Position numbers and translations under genes: made by a program. A DNA stretch of 49,534 bases from Nemertoderma westbladi (Eukaryota; Xenacoelomorpha; Nemertodermatida; Nemertodermatidae): the NCBI GenBank assembly GCA_032718475.1, contig JAUCBJ010000335.1:1-49534 (forward strand). Direction: 5' to 3'. A model generated the notes under the pieces. It did not search any database. It was not told the DNA's origin and was given only the letters and a program-made list of their open reading frames with translations. Below, piece by piece: positions 10,077 through 18,822 of this stretch (its first letter is position 1; every line of letters starts with the position of its first letter).

Positions 10077-12069
10077 AGACGCATTGACACTAGCCACCGC
10101 AGCGGACGAAGACGTGGACGAGGACCATGGCGCAGTGCAAGCAGCGCTAGACTGACTGCTGACTGAACAGACCATTCAATGGTTGGAACAGGACTCAGCA
10201 GAACCCGGTAGTTACGAGACCGCTATGTCAGAACAGGAAAAACGGTCATTAAATATTATGAGAGATACCATTCGCCAGACCGCGAATGGCCACTACGAGG
10301 TTGGCATGTTGTGGCGCAATGGACAACCTAAACTCGTTATCAATTACCCGCTTGCTTTGAGGCGACTCAAATCAATAAGGCAGCGATTGTTGCGAGACGA
10401 GACGGCCCATATGCAATACAATGCACAACTTCAGACGTATCTCCAAAAGGGATACGCCATTAGGATGTTAAATCCCGAGGTAACCACAGATCAGACATAT
10501 TACCTGCCACATCATTTTGTTCGACACCCGGACAAACCTGGCAAGGTGCGTGTAGTCAACGACTGCGCCGCGCTTTACCAAGGGATGTCTATGAACAGCG
10601 AACTGATGGACGGGCCGAATATGAACAATTACCTCATGGGAGTCCTAATGCGTTTTAGACAACGCAAAGTGGCTTTCACCTGTGACGTAGAGGCCATGTT
10701 TCACCAGGTTAAGGCTTTGGAGCGGGACAGGGACAGCTTGAGGTTTCTTTGGTATCCGGACGGAAACTTAGAACTTCCGCCAGAAACTTACCAAATGCAG
10801 GTAAGAGTCTTTGGAGCCAGGGACAGCCCCAACTGCACCATGTACGCCTTAAAGCAGACAGCATTGGACAGACGAGACCAGCTTGACCCAGAAGTAGTTC
10901 GGACCGTGGAACGAGATTTCTACGTGGATGACAGCCTCAAGAGTTGTGACACCTTGGAGCGCGCTACAACCGTAGCACACCAACTCCAGGATTGTCTCGC
11001 TGAGGGCGGATTTCACCTGACGAAGTTCGCTTCCAACGAACCCGAACTGGTGAACTCATTTGACCCGATGGATCGCAGTGGAGGTGACTTAGACTTGGAC
11101 CTAGAACCTCTGCCGACGACCAAAGTATTAGGACTTAGTTGGGACCCTAACACCGACAATTTTAGGGTACGTGTAAGGTCCAACGACCAGACTAGACCTC
11201 TCACTAAGAGGACTTGCTTATCGACCATGAGTCGATTGTATGACCCATTGTGTTTCATTAGTCCAGTGATCCTACATGCTAGGATCATACTCCGCAGCAT
11301 TTGGCAAGCCGGACTGGAATGGGATGATCCCATCCCAGAAAAGTTAGCTGAGCGATGGAGGGACTGGGAAGCCCAACTGACGTTCCTACAAGACTATACC
11401 ATACCGAGGGTATACTTTCCTTTGCAAACCACCTTTCCTGCCGATTTAGAGCTTCACAGCTTTAGTGACGCTAGCAAGGATGGATTGGGGGTTACTTTAT
11501 ACCTTAGACGACAAGTGACATCGGACAGCTACGATGTGTCTCTTGTTACTTCAAGGGCTAGAACAATGCCATTGAAGTATATGACTGTACCTCGTGGAGA
11601 GCTGCAAGCCAGGACGATATCCACCGATATTGTCAGTCTAGTGCAACGCGAGCTGGAGGCTAACTTGAAGGTCACATATTGGACGGATGCGACGTTGGTA
11701 CTTTGGTACATAAACAATGAAACATTTGAGTTCAAGACTTTCGTAGCCAACAGACGGGCTGAAATATTAGACCGGTCGCTCAAACAAGATTGGCGTCACT
11801 GTCCAGGGAAGCTGAACCCAGCTGACATCGCGTCACGGGGGATGCAACCGCTTGACTTTTGTAAACCGGACAATAAATCCTTTTGGTTTAGAGGACCCGA
11901 TTTCCTACAGCGACCATCAGACGAATGGCCACCGTTATTCGACGCGACGACCAACACCATACCAGAAGGTGCCGAGATAAAACTCGACAAGGTTGTCAAG
12001 TCCAAAGCGAAAGCCAACGCCAAGGTCAAGAGGAAACAAGGACGGACGAAATCTGATGACCTGGACGCC

Positions 12070-12490
12070 AGACCTGACATTATGCCAGACATCTCACCAG
12101 ACACTCTACCAGACACTTGTACGAATCCTTCTCTGGATATTCCGCGGGAGATTTCACCAGACGTTTCGCCGGATTGTTCACCAGATTACTCACCAGATTA
12201 TTCACCAGAAGTGACACCAGATTGTTCTCCGGATTGTTTGCCAGATTGTTTTATGGAACTCTCGACAGATTGTCTACCGGACGTCTCACCAGACTTTCCA
12301 CCAGACATCTCGACAGACTGTCCACCAGACTTTGGACCAGACTTTCTGACAGAAGTTACGCCAGACAGACTTTGGGACCGACGACAAGACATTTCGCCGG
12401 ATGTTCCGCGCTATGTCTCACCAGACGTCTCACCAGACTGTTCACCGGACGCTTCACCAGACTGTCTACTAGACACTCCACTAGAAGACC
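12070..12490 (+). repeat. Low-complexity SPDxSPD repeat inside Pol
   Basis: About 420 bp of degenerate 12-bp units (like TCACCAGATTGT) encode some 35 repeats of the triad xPD (SPDVSPDCSPDYSPDYSPE), with many Cys at the third position. It sits between RNase H and the integrase zinc-binding domain, where BEL elements normally have a short linker. The units are degenerate in sequence but uniform in phase. Function is unknown. Confidence 0.85.
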
Positions 12491-12756
12491 CATTGGAGCG
12501 GACTATTAGAGACTTACCGAATTTGACTTCTTTGGACGACAAAGGTGTGGCCACAGCGATCACACTCCGCTCAAAGAAGGTACTTAACTTACCCCCTACA
12601 GGTAGATGTGTGACTAAGGTTAGGAAGCTTACAGGCTCACAGGAACACACTGACACTGTAGAGTTGAAACCGTTACTGCCAGTCGACACACTAGAAGCGG
12701 ACGGTAAAGGTAAGACCGTAGAGATTGACGTACTTGGGGACTCAGACAAACCTACC

Positions 12757-12776
12757 GGAAGGCCCGTGGGCCTACC
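12757..12776 (+). repeat. 20-bp palindromic cassette, copy 7 (compensated variant)
   Basis: GGAAGGCCCGTGGGCCTACC, read as GRPVGLP. Positions 8 and 13 changed together (T-A to C-G), and position 9 changed from T to C opposite G12, so the stem is kept and strengthened. It is preceded directly by CCTACC, like the right end of another copy. Confidence 0.9.
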
Positions 12777-13887
12777 AAGTCCAGACAAGTATCCACACTA
12801 CGACTACACCTTACCTGATGACGTCACTAACACTTACGTTGACCGGATAGTAAACCTAACTAGATCATGGACTGACGTGTGCCGCAAGTTAGCATGGCTC
12901 AAACGTTTGAGACAATATGCCAGAGGCAAACGCGACTTTCCAAGAAGACTCACCTTAAAGGAAGTTGGCCATTGTGAAGTTGATATCATTCGACATTATC
13001 AATTGCGATATTTCGCACGAGAGTTCACAGCGATCAACCAAGGTAAACAGATTAAGTCTTCACCGATTTTGAGTTGGAGTCCGATTATTTATCGGGGCTT
13101 ACTTTGTCACAAGTCTAGACTCCAAAACATCGACTTTGCACATGACTTTAGGTATCCTATCATCATACCGCAACACCATGAATTACAGCGCGCTATGATA
13201 CTGGACGCACATGTACAACTCAAACACGTGGGTAGGCACCACTGTCTATCACACTTACGCTCGAGGTTTGTACTGATTAGACCTAGTAAGGCACTGAGTT
13301 CGGTAACACGGAACTGTATGATTTGTAAGAAGGTGCACGTGAGGATAGGACACCAAGAAATGAGTGAACTACCATTAGCTAGATTACAGGCATTTAGACC
13401 CCCTTTCACTGAGACAGGGATAGACTGTTTTGGACCCATAATCGCGAAACGCGGAAGGGTACAGGTAAAACGTTGGGGATTGATCTTCACTTGCATAGCC
13501 AGCAGAGCTGTCCATATAGAGCGAGTGACAGACTTGACCACCAATGCCTTTATCCTAGCCTTACGGCGATTTATCGCTAGACGTGGATTGGTCAAATCCA
13601 TTTACTGCGACCAAGGGACAAACTTTGTGGGTGCACGGAACGAGATAACCAGAGCTTTGAGAAAGTTGGACCAAAACCAGATTTCCGAGGAACTACGTCC
13701 TCACCGAATTGTTTGGTATTTTAATACTCCAGACAGTCCGTGGAGAGGCGGCGTTTGGGAAAGGCTGATTGGTTCAATTAAGACAGCTATGGCCAAGGTC
13801 GTACCAATGCAACACATTATGACAGACGACCAACTGACGACGTTACTAATAGAAATCTAAGCGATCTTAAACACTAGACCGATCGCT

Positions 13888-14343
13888 TTGATCCCAGACA
13901 ATAACGACGCACAGTTTGCCTTGACACCAGCGCACCTGCTTATGCAGGCGCCGACGACATTGTTGCCCATTTCGGTACCCGTTGATAGCGACGGATACGG
14001 CAACAAAGCTTGGAAAACCACTCAATTGCTTGCAAATAAATTCTGGGAAATATGGCAGAAATATTATTTGCCCTCTATTTCGACCAGAACCTCTTGGTAT
14101 CTTAATACCCGATGTTTAAGACGTGGTGACCATGTTTTATTGGCTGAAGCCAATCTGAAAAGACGGTTTTGGCTGACTGGAGTCATTTTGACCACGCACC
14201 CTACATCTGGTGTAGAGAGGACAGTTACTGTAAGGACTATCGACGGACGTACCATAGATAGGCCTGTACAACGTCTCGTGCTCCTTGAGGAGACTAGAAA
14301 CGAGACAGGAGACTACAAATCTCCACCCAATATTAGTAAATAG
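13888..14343 (+). pseudogene. BEL-like integrase C-terminal (DUF5641-like) domain
   Basis: 151 residues, in the same frame as Pol after the TAA at 13858. The stretch just after the stop (AILNTRPIALIPD), before the nominal start, is the usual continuation of BEL integrases, and it leads to LTPAHLL, WEIWQKYYLPSI and the SH3-like strand block GDHVLLAEANLKRRFWLTGVI. Such a domain binds DNA or chromatin during integration. The protein ends in TAG at 14341-14343, a natural end for the family. The single stop in front therefore looks like a point mutation of a Glu codon. Confidence 0.85.
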
Positions 14344-15075
14344 ATGTGGGACCTTTGTTGGCCACCACATAGACCTACCGTATTTTAGTAAATTAGTATT
14401 TGTATTACTGTATGTGCATTTGTAATCCTCTTCACTGTAGATAGAGACAGCGGTGGAATTCCATTGTCTTTATATGTGAACATGGAGGGTAGTACCCTTA
14501 TGTATCACATAGGAGCGGGATTGTGTGTACAGTAGGAATGGAATTCCACTTGGAACCCACAAGTGAGACAATTTTTCAAAAATTATTAGACAAATCCATT
14601 TATTTGGATTTAAATTTAAGAAAAATGATTCTCCAGTGAATGCGAATTCTAGAATACAGCTAGATAAAATTAAAATTGGGGAGGACAAGAGCGGATGGAA
14701 GGCTTGCGAGCCTACCGATAAATTTTTTTTGGAAAAGAAAACCGGCCTTGTTCTACGTAGTCGTGTCTACTATTACTTAGACCAAATTAATTCTCGACTG
14801 CACTATTTTCTTGGGAAATGTAGCGTGGGAAATTAAAAGGTGAGTATTTTAGACTCACGGCTAGTTTACCCGGAATTCGTTTTTTATCGGCACAATCTTT
14901 TGGATTAGGAGCCAGTGCGAAATCACGCGAACCCGAAGTCATTAGGCAAATGGGTTGGGGTTTAGAGCAAAGTTGAGCCAAAAGCCAACAAACTCTAAGT
15001 CACCTCACATCTAACCTCTATTTTGTGCTTCATCTAGTAGAAACGTAACGATATGTAACCATATATGCGTATACG
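14344..15075 (+). other. Spacer between the BEL-like Pol and the exonuclease-like gene
   Basis: No convincing gene. It contains two GGAATTCCA motifs (about 14455 and 14539) of unclear meaning, a purine-rich stretch (GGGGAGGACAAGAGCGGATGG, about 14679-14699) that could be a polypurine tract, and one 20-bp cassette inside a 66-codon open frame (14636-14836) without family signature. No sequence matching the 5' leader was found, so a 3' LTR could not be shown here. Confidence 0.5.
14697..14716 (+). repeat. 20-bp palindromic cassette, copy 8 (between genes)
   Basis: Consensus sequence, the only copy outside a recognised gene. In the short open frame around it, it reads WKACEPT. It sits at the 3' end of a purine-rich tract. 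Confidence 0.95.
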
Positions 15076-16068
15076 ATGGCAGAGAAGATGTATAAGGAGT
15101 TACGTCAAGGGTTTACGCAGGAGCAAGAGCACCAGGCGCCATTTAATCGTTATGGAGCTAAAAACTTTAGTGTGTTTGGAGTGGAGAGTATGGCTAGAAG
15201 TACAGCCAAGCTCGCTAAATCCAAGGCGGACCCGAATGTTACGCGACAGCGGTTGGACGCATACAACAAAGGAACGGAGGAATTACGCGCGGAATTCAAT
15301 GCGTTATATCCCTACGATGCGTTATGCGACGCTAGCGACATTTGCGAGGATCCAGACACTGAGATACGCCAATTGTATCATACGCTGCAATATTTGATGG
15401 TAAATGAACCCTTGCCTGCAGCTAGAGACGAATTTGAAGGAATGCATCTTTATAGACGCGCTCGAGGAGCGGATCCAGAGACAAAGGACGCGTTCTCCAT
15501 ATACAAACTGTTTTATAAATGTGGAGCGTGTATGCGCGAGCAAGACAACGCGATTCCCATACGGTTGAATTCGGAGAACCCCGAGCCGATATTAGCGCGA
15601 TGCTCACACCACCAAAGTCTACGTTACCAAGAAGGCGGATACCCTTTGACGAATCCGTATCATTCATTTAAGATGAGTGGACCGAACGCGGGTGAGATCG
15701 TTATTTACGAACCCAAATTAGTCGAACCAGACGTCTACAGCATGGTAGTGGACGAGTCTAATAAGTCGACGCAAGAGAAACGGGAAGCTTTGAGCCTCTA
15801 CAGGGCGTACAAGGCATACGAGAAAGGCGAGATCGAGGAGTTCGGCGGAAGGCTCGCGAGCCTACCATTCTATTGGATATCCCACGATCAAACCGAACCC
15901 AAGGAGATGACACCCGAGCTCTTCGATAGTATCACCTTTGCTCACCATTTGTCGCAGAGACTACAGATACCTCATGTTGAGATGACGCGAGAACCTCAGC
16001 CCCATTCTACTGGAGCGATAGTACCGCACCGGTTGCGAGACCAACTAGTTCTCCTATTAGTATACTGA
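15076..16068 (+). pseudogene. Unknown protein, N-terminal part of the exonuclease-like gene
   Basis: 330 residues from ATG 15076 (MAEKMYKELR). I do not recognise a family. The N-terminal 80 residues are basic and helical. A Cys/His cluster (KCGACMREQ about residues 151-159, then RCSHHQS about 176-182) may bind zinc. A cassette at 15847 reads GRLASLP. The stretch after it (PEMTPELF-like, helical) looks like real protein. The frame closes at 16066-16068, but the -1 frame is open from about 15980 and continues straight into the next block, so the two are probably one gene joined by a frameshift or broken by an indel in 15980-16068. No canonical slippery heptamer is visible there. Composition (CpG-rich) matches the BEL coding region rather than the host genes. 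Confidence 0.6.
15847..15866 (+). repeat. 20-bp palindromic cassette, copy 9
   Basis: GGAAGGCTCGCGAGCCTACC, read as GRLASLP. Position 9 is C, pairing with G12, so the inner 14 bases form a perfect palindrome with NruI-type core TCGCGA. Confidence 0.95.
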
Positions 16069-16127
16069 CCCGGAAGGAGACAACTTACGAGATCCCCATA
16101 GTTGAACACCCGGAGATCATTTCGAAC

Positions 16128-17840
16128 TTGGATTTCCTCCCATCGGTTACCTTTGGTGATGTGTTAGAGTCAGCCGAGTTGCGTAAAGTAATAGTTCAAA
16201 AAATCGTACGCAACGTGCCTCCACATATTACGGACTTTAAGGAAGTGGATCGCGCGGGGACAGATATCGCACCTTGTATCTTGCGAGGATATCTGACGAA
16301 AACGATTCGATTATGGATCGGAGTTGGAACGTTTAAGACCGACACCGATATCGCGACCAATTGGACTGGTAAACCTATTAGTTTCGATGATGAAAAGTCG
16401 ATTGGGAGAATTTGGAACCCTACCGACGATTTACTCGACGATTGGGACGTGACTAGCCGATCTCTAAAGGAGAATGGTTATATGTTTTACAATAATGAAG
16501 GAGGAAGCCATCAGCAAAGCCTCACTTCGAAGACTATACAGATTAGAGCACCAGATGGCATGTTACATGTCTTCAGCCGACAGAGGAGTGATAGAAAGAT
16601 GCCTATGCCGGAAGGAACGACGCAAAGACACGCGATGATAAAACGGATAGTTAAATCCATGGACCTGGCTTGTAGCATAGAAGCTAGGATGTTGCCAAAG
16701 GCCGTGCGAGACGTTGTGTTGGACAAGAGCATCATCAAGATCGGATCCGGTGTACGGGATGACCTTATTAGCGATTTTGCGGGAATGCCCACGGAAGAGG
16801 ATCGACTGCCTACGCCATACGTGGATACTAGACCATTGTTGCTTTGGGCCATTGAGCAAGGATATTTTAGGGAGTATAACACGCTAAAAACTGGGACGGG
16901 TTATATCTCATATCTAATGTTCAGTTGGGATTACAAGGAGAGTAAGAGGAGCAAATACACGGACGTATACGGAGAGGGAGATACCCCCGGTGTAAACGAG
17001 TTCGAGTCACAGTTGAAGTGGCGAGGTTGCGTGTATTGGGCGATTACTTCACCTCCGCGAATAATCTTGCAATACTATTTAGCGATAGAATCTTCGGTTA
17101 ACGTTTGTTTCATCGCGGATGTAGTATCCAGAACCCTAAAGCGACACCCGTTATGTCTTGACGAAGGACACACCTTTTACGATGGAGGAAGGACGCATAC
17201 GGATGTATTCCGACGATTTCTCCAACCCTTTTATAACACCGATGCGCACTGCGAAGTTTTCACGCGAGCGGGACTTAGTGTTTTCAGGGACGTCTATCTC
17301 ACTCACGCGGGAAGCCTAGTCGACAGACCGTCGATGTTAACGTTAGTACCCTACGACGGGGAACGCCACGCGGAATTCGAACGCCCGGAAGGATCCTGGA
17401 AGGCTCGCGAGCCTACCGCCCATCACGACGATGTGGATCCGACCGAGTTTGCGATAATAGACGAACCGTTGCGGCAACTCATAGAGATAGAGGAGAACCT
17501 TCCGAGGAAGACGCGAACCGAGATACGCGAGTTGGAGAAAAGCGATGCCATGGTTTGTGTACAACCCACGGAGACGAACATACCGACTGACCCGGATGAT
17601 GAGAATTATCACGTGGACGGTAGCGCTCGCCCCATCGGAGACCTCATCTATGAGCGAGTTTGGTACCCTGCCAACACTATTTGTGGCAGATGCGGAGCAA
17701 CTGGCCACCACGCAAAGAAATGCGGAGAGAAACACATATCTCTACCGGACTTGGTATGCAACTGGTGCGGGGATCAGCGTTCGCACACTTTCTACACTTG
17801 CTGGCGTTTCGTGGCGCAGTGCACTTATTGTAATATTTAA
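16128..17840 (+). pseudogene. RNase D/EXD-like exonuclease fold with C-terminal CCHC zinc knuckles
   Basis: 570 residues; the nominal start is TTG and the frame is open back to about 15980. By pattern, residues 115-335 follow the order of DEDD 3'-5' exonucleases of the RNase D/EXD type. A first strand has NNEGG (122-126), where active members have D-x-E-G, then IQIRAPDGMLHVF (137-149). Motif II is SIIKIGSGVRDDL (201-213), followed by YVDTRPLLLW. A motif III-like YLAIE (317-321) has Glu for Asp. The Asp-to-Asn change in motif I suggests weak or no catalysis. Zinc knuckles are C519-C522-H527-C532 and C544-C547-H553-C558. A third starts at C565-C568 and is cut by TAA 17838-17840; its second half is in the +1 frame. 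A cassette lies at residues 424-430 (WKAREPT). It may be an RNA-binding accessory protein of the retroelement. The exonuclease assignment is tentative. Confidence 0.45.
17398..17417 (+). repeat. 20-bp palindromic cassette, copy 10
   Basis: GGAAGGCTCGCGAGCCTACC, identical to copy 9 but read in another frame, as WKAREPT, in a linker before the zinc knuckles. Confidence 0.95.
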
Positions 17841-17991
17841 GGGCCATAGGGCATCCGAATGTCAACTTAGAGACGTCCCCTATGAGCACATGTCAGTTAA
17901 AATCGTTCAGACAGCTATTCGACCATTGGGAGGATCTAGCAGACGAGCATGTATCGACACAGCGCAGGGAAAAGATGTCCACAACACATAG
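17841..17991 (+). pseudogene. Zinc-knuckle tail of the exonuclease-like gene, +1 frame
   Basis: Just after the stop at 17840 the +1 frame holds the second half of a CCHC knuckle (GHRASEC) and about 35 further residues. The spacing of Cys and His across the junction is exactly that of CX2CX4HX4C if one base is skipped. This points to a 1-base indel or to +1 recoding. Positions 17965-17989 are identical to 2746-2770. At 17990 the sequence changes to LINE-1, so the natural end is lost. Confidence 0.6.
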
Positions 17992-18822
17992 CTTTCCAGT
18001 TCGCTTCTTGAACTGGGTTCCAGCCGAAAACAATCCATTTCCAGAGATAAAATCCTGAACATAGACGGAATTTCGGTTAACACTATTGCTATAGACCCAG
18101 GGCGATGTAGGTGATTGATGCAGACTTGCATTAAAGTCTCCCAGAATGTTAAGAATGCATTCTGATCCACTCCATCAGTAGCTGCTTGTAGATTCTGGTA
18201 GAAATTTTCCACCTCCTCTACAGGGGCAACACTAGTAGGATAGTAGCACACAATCAGAACCACCTTAGGAAACTTCTTAGCCAGTCTTCCACTGTGATCA
18301 CTGGAAAAGGGTCGTAGTGTAAATGCATTACAGTCTTGTATAGAGCTCCTGTATTTCCTACGAAACAGGATATGGTCTATCTGGGACTTGTGACCACTGG
18401 GTCCACTATGAGTCCATAGCTTACCAGTTCGCTTCTTGAACTGGGTTCCAGCCGAAAACAATCCATTTCCAGAGATAAAATCCTGAAGATGGACGGAATT
18501 TCGGTTAACTCTATTGCTATAGACCCAGGGTGATGTAGGTGATTGATGCAGACTTGCATTAAAGTCTCCCAGGAATGTTAAGAATGCATGCTGATCCACT
18601 CCATCAGTAGCTGCTTGTAGATTGTGGTCGAAATTTTCCACCTCCTCTACAGGGGCAACACTAGTTGGAGAGTAGAACACAATCAGAACTACCTTAGGAA
18701 AGTTCTTAGCCAGTCTTCCAGAACATGAGAAGTGGCAACGGATGATGCGGTTAGAGATTTGGTCTATTTTGTCCAATGCTGCATGTGCAGTTGGATTCAT
18801 CAATAGACCAATTCCACCATTG
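17990..18822 (-). mobile_element. LINE-1 copy c: rearranged endonuclease fragment
   Basis: Minus-strand LINE-1 sequence from the endonuclease region only (GDFNASLHQSPTSPWVYS; SGPSGHKSQIDHILFRRKYR; SSDH). The segment is present twice in direct order, 17990-18293 and about 18419-18719, joined through a SDHSGRLAKKF junction, so the fragment was duplicated in place or by recombination. It has neither the 5' end nor the TAG-repeat 3' end of LINE-1. Its left side abuts the broken exonuclease-like gene. A 1-base loss in the first copy (GGGAGACTTT region) breaks the frame. Confidence 0.85.

Larger units (their letters stand above)
8629..10155 (+). pseudogene. BEL-like nucleocapsid zinc knuckles and aspartic protease
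   Basis: This is a 508-residue frame; it is open upstream to about 8530, so the first codon used here is nominal. Residues 8-26 hold Cys/His pairs (CSYCERNGRNHSGHKLRGC). A classic CCHC knuckle follows at C47, C50, H55, C60, and another cluster at C66, C69, H73, H78. The retropepsin-like protease has its catalytic site at D178 (ILDSASSHSY), where the usual Gly after D-[ST] is Ala. The C-terminal 90 residues are a Thr/Asp-rich linker holding three cassettes (GRLASLP) at exactly 78-bp spacing. The frame ends in TGA at 10153-10155; the same frame reopens at once with the reverse transcriptase. The protein would process the polyprotein and bind RNA in the particle. Confidence 0.85.
10183..13860 (+). 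pseudogene. BEL-like Pol: reverse transcriptase, RNase H, integrase
   Basis: 1225 residues in the same frame as the protease, separated from it by one TGA. The frame is open back to 10156, so the start at 10183 (TTG) is nominal. The reverse transcriptase (about residues 110-300) has VRVVNDCAAL, FTCDVEAMFHQ and the catalytic YVDD at 247-250. RNase H has D429 (FSDASKDG), the PRGELQAR glutamate near 473, WTDATL near 502 and PADIASRG near 548. Between RNase H and integrase lies a 140-residue Pro-Asp-rich repeat (annotated separately) and a cassette. The integrase has an HHCC zinc-binding region (about 998-1052, ending CMICKK) and catalytic D1081, D1143 and E1193. It ends in TAA at 13858-13860, where family members normally continue; the next frame picks up without a shift. 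Confidence 0.9.
5484..14343 (+). mobile_element. BEL/Pao-type LTR retroelement, internal coding region, degraded
   Basis: Domain order on the plus strand is Gag coiled coil, DUF1759-like capsid domain, CCHC knuckles, retropepsin-like protease, reverse transcriptase, RNase H, HHCC zinc-binding, DDE integrase core and DUF5641-like C-terminal domain. This order and the domain types are those of the BEL/Pao superfamily. Reading is interrupted by a -1 type shift near 6209, stops at 6332 and 6428, +1 shifts near 7704-7909 and 8530-8579, and stops at 10153 and 13858. The copy as it stands cannot make a continuous polyprotein without recoding. LTRs were not identified. Seven 20-bp palindromic cassettes lie inside it. 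The coding DNA is visibly richer in CpG than the flanking host genes. Confidence 0.9.

Noticed and set aside
15980-16068. Canonical -1 frameshift signal joining the two parts of the exonuclease-like gene
   Set aside because: The frames overlap by about 85 bases and the direction fits, but no X XXY YYZ heptamer is present, so an indel is as likely.
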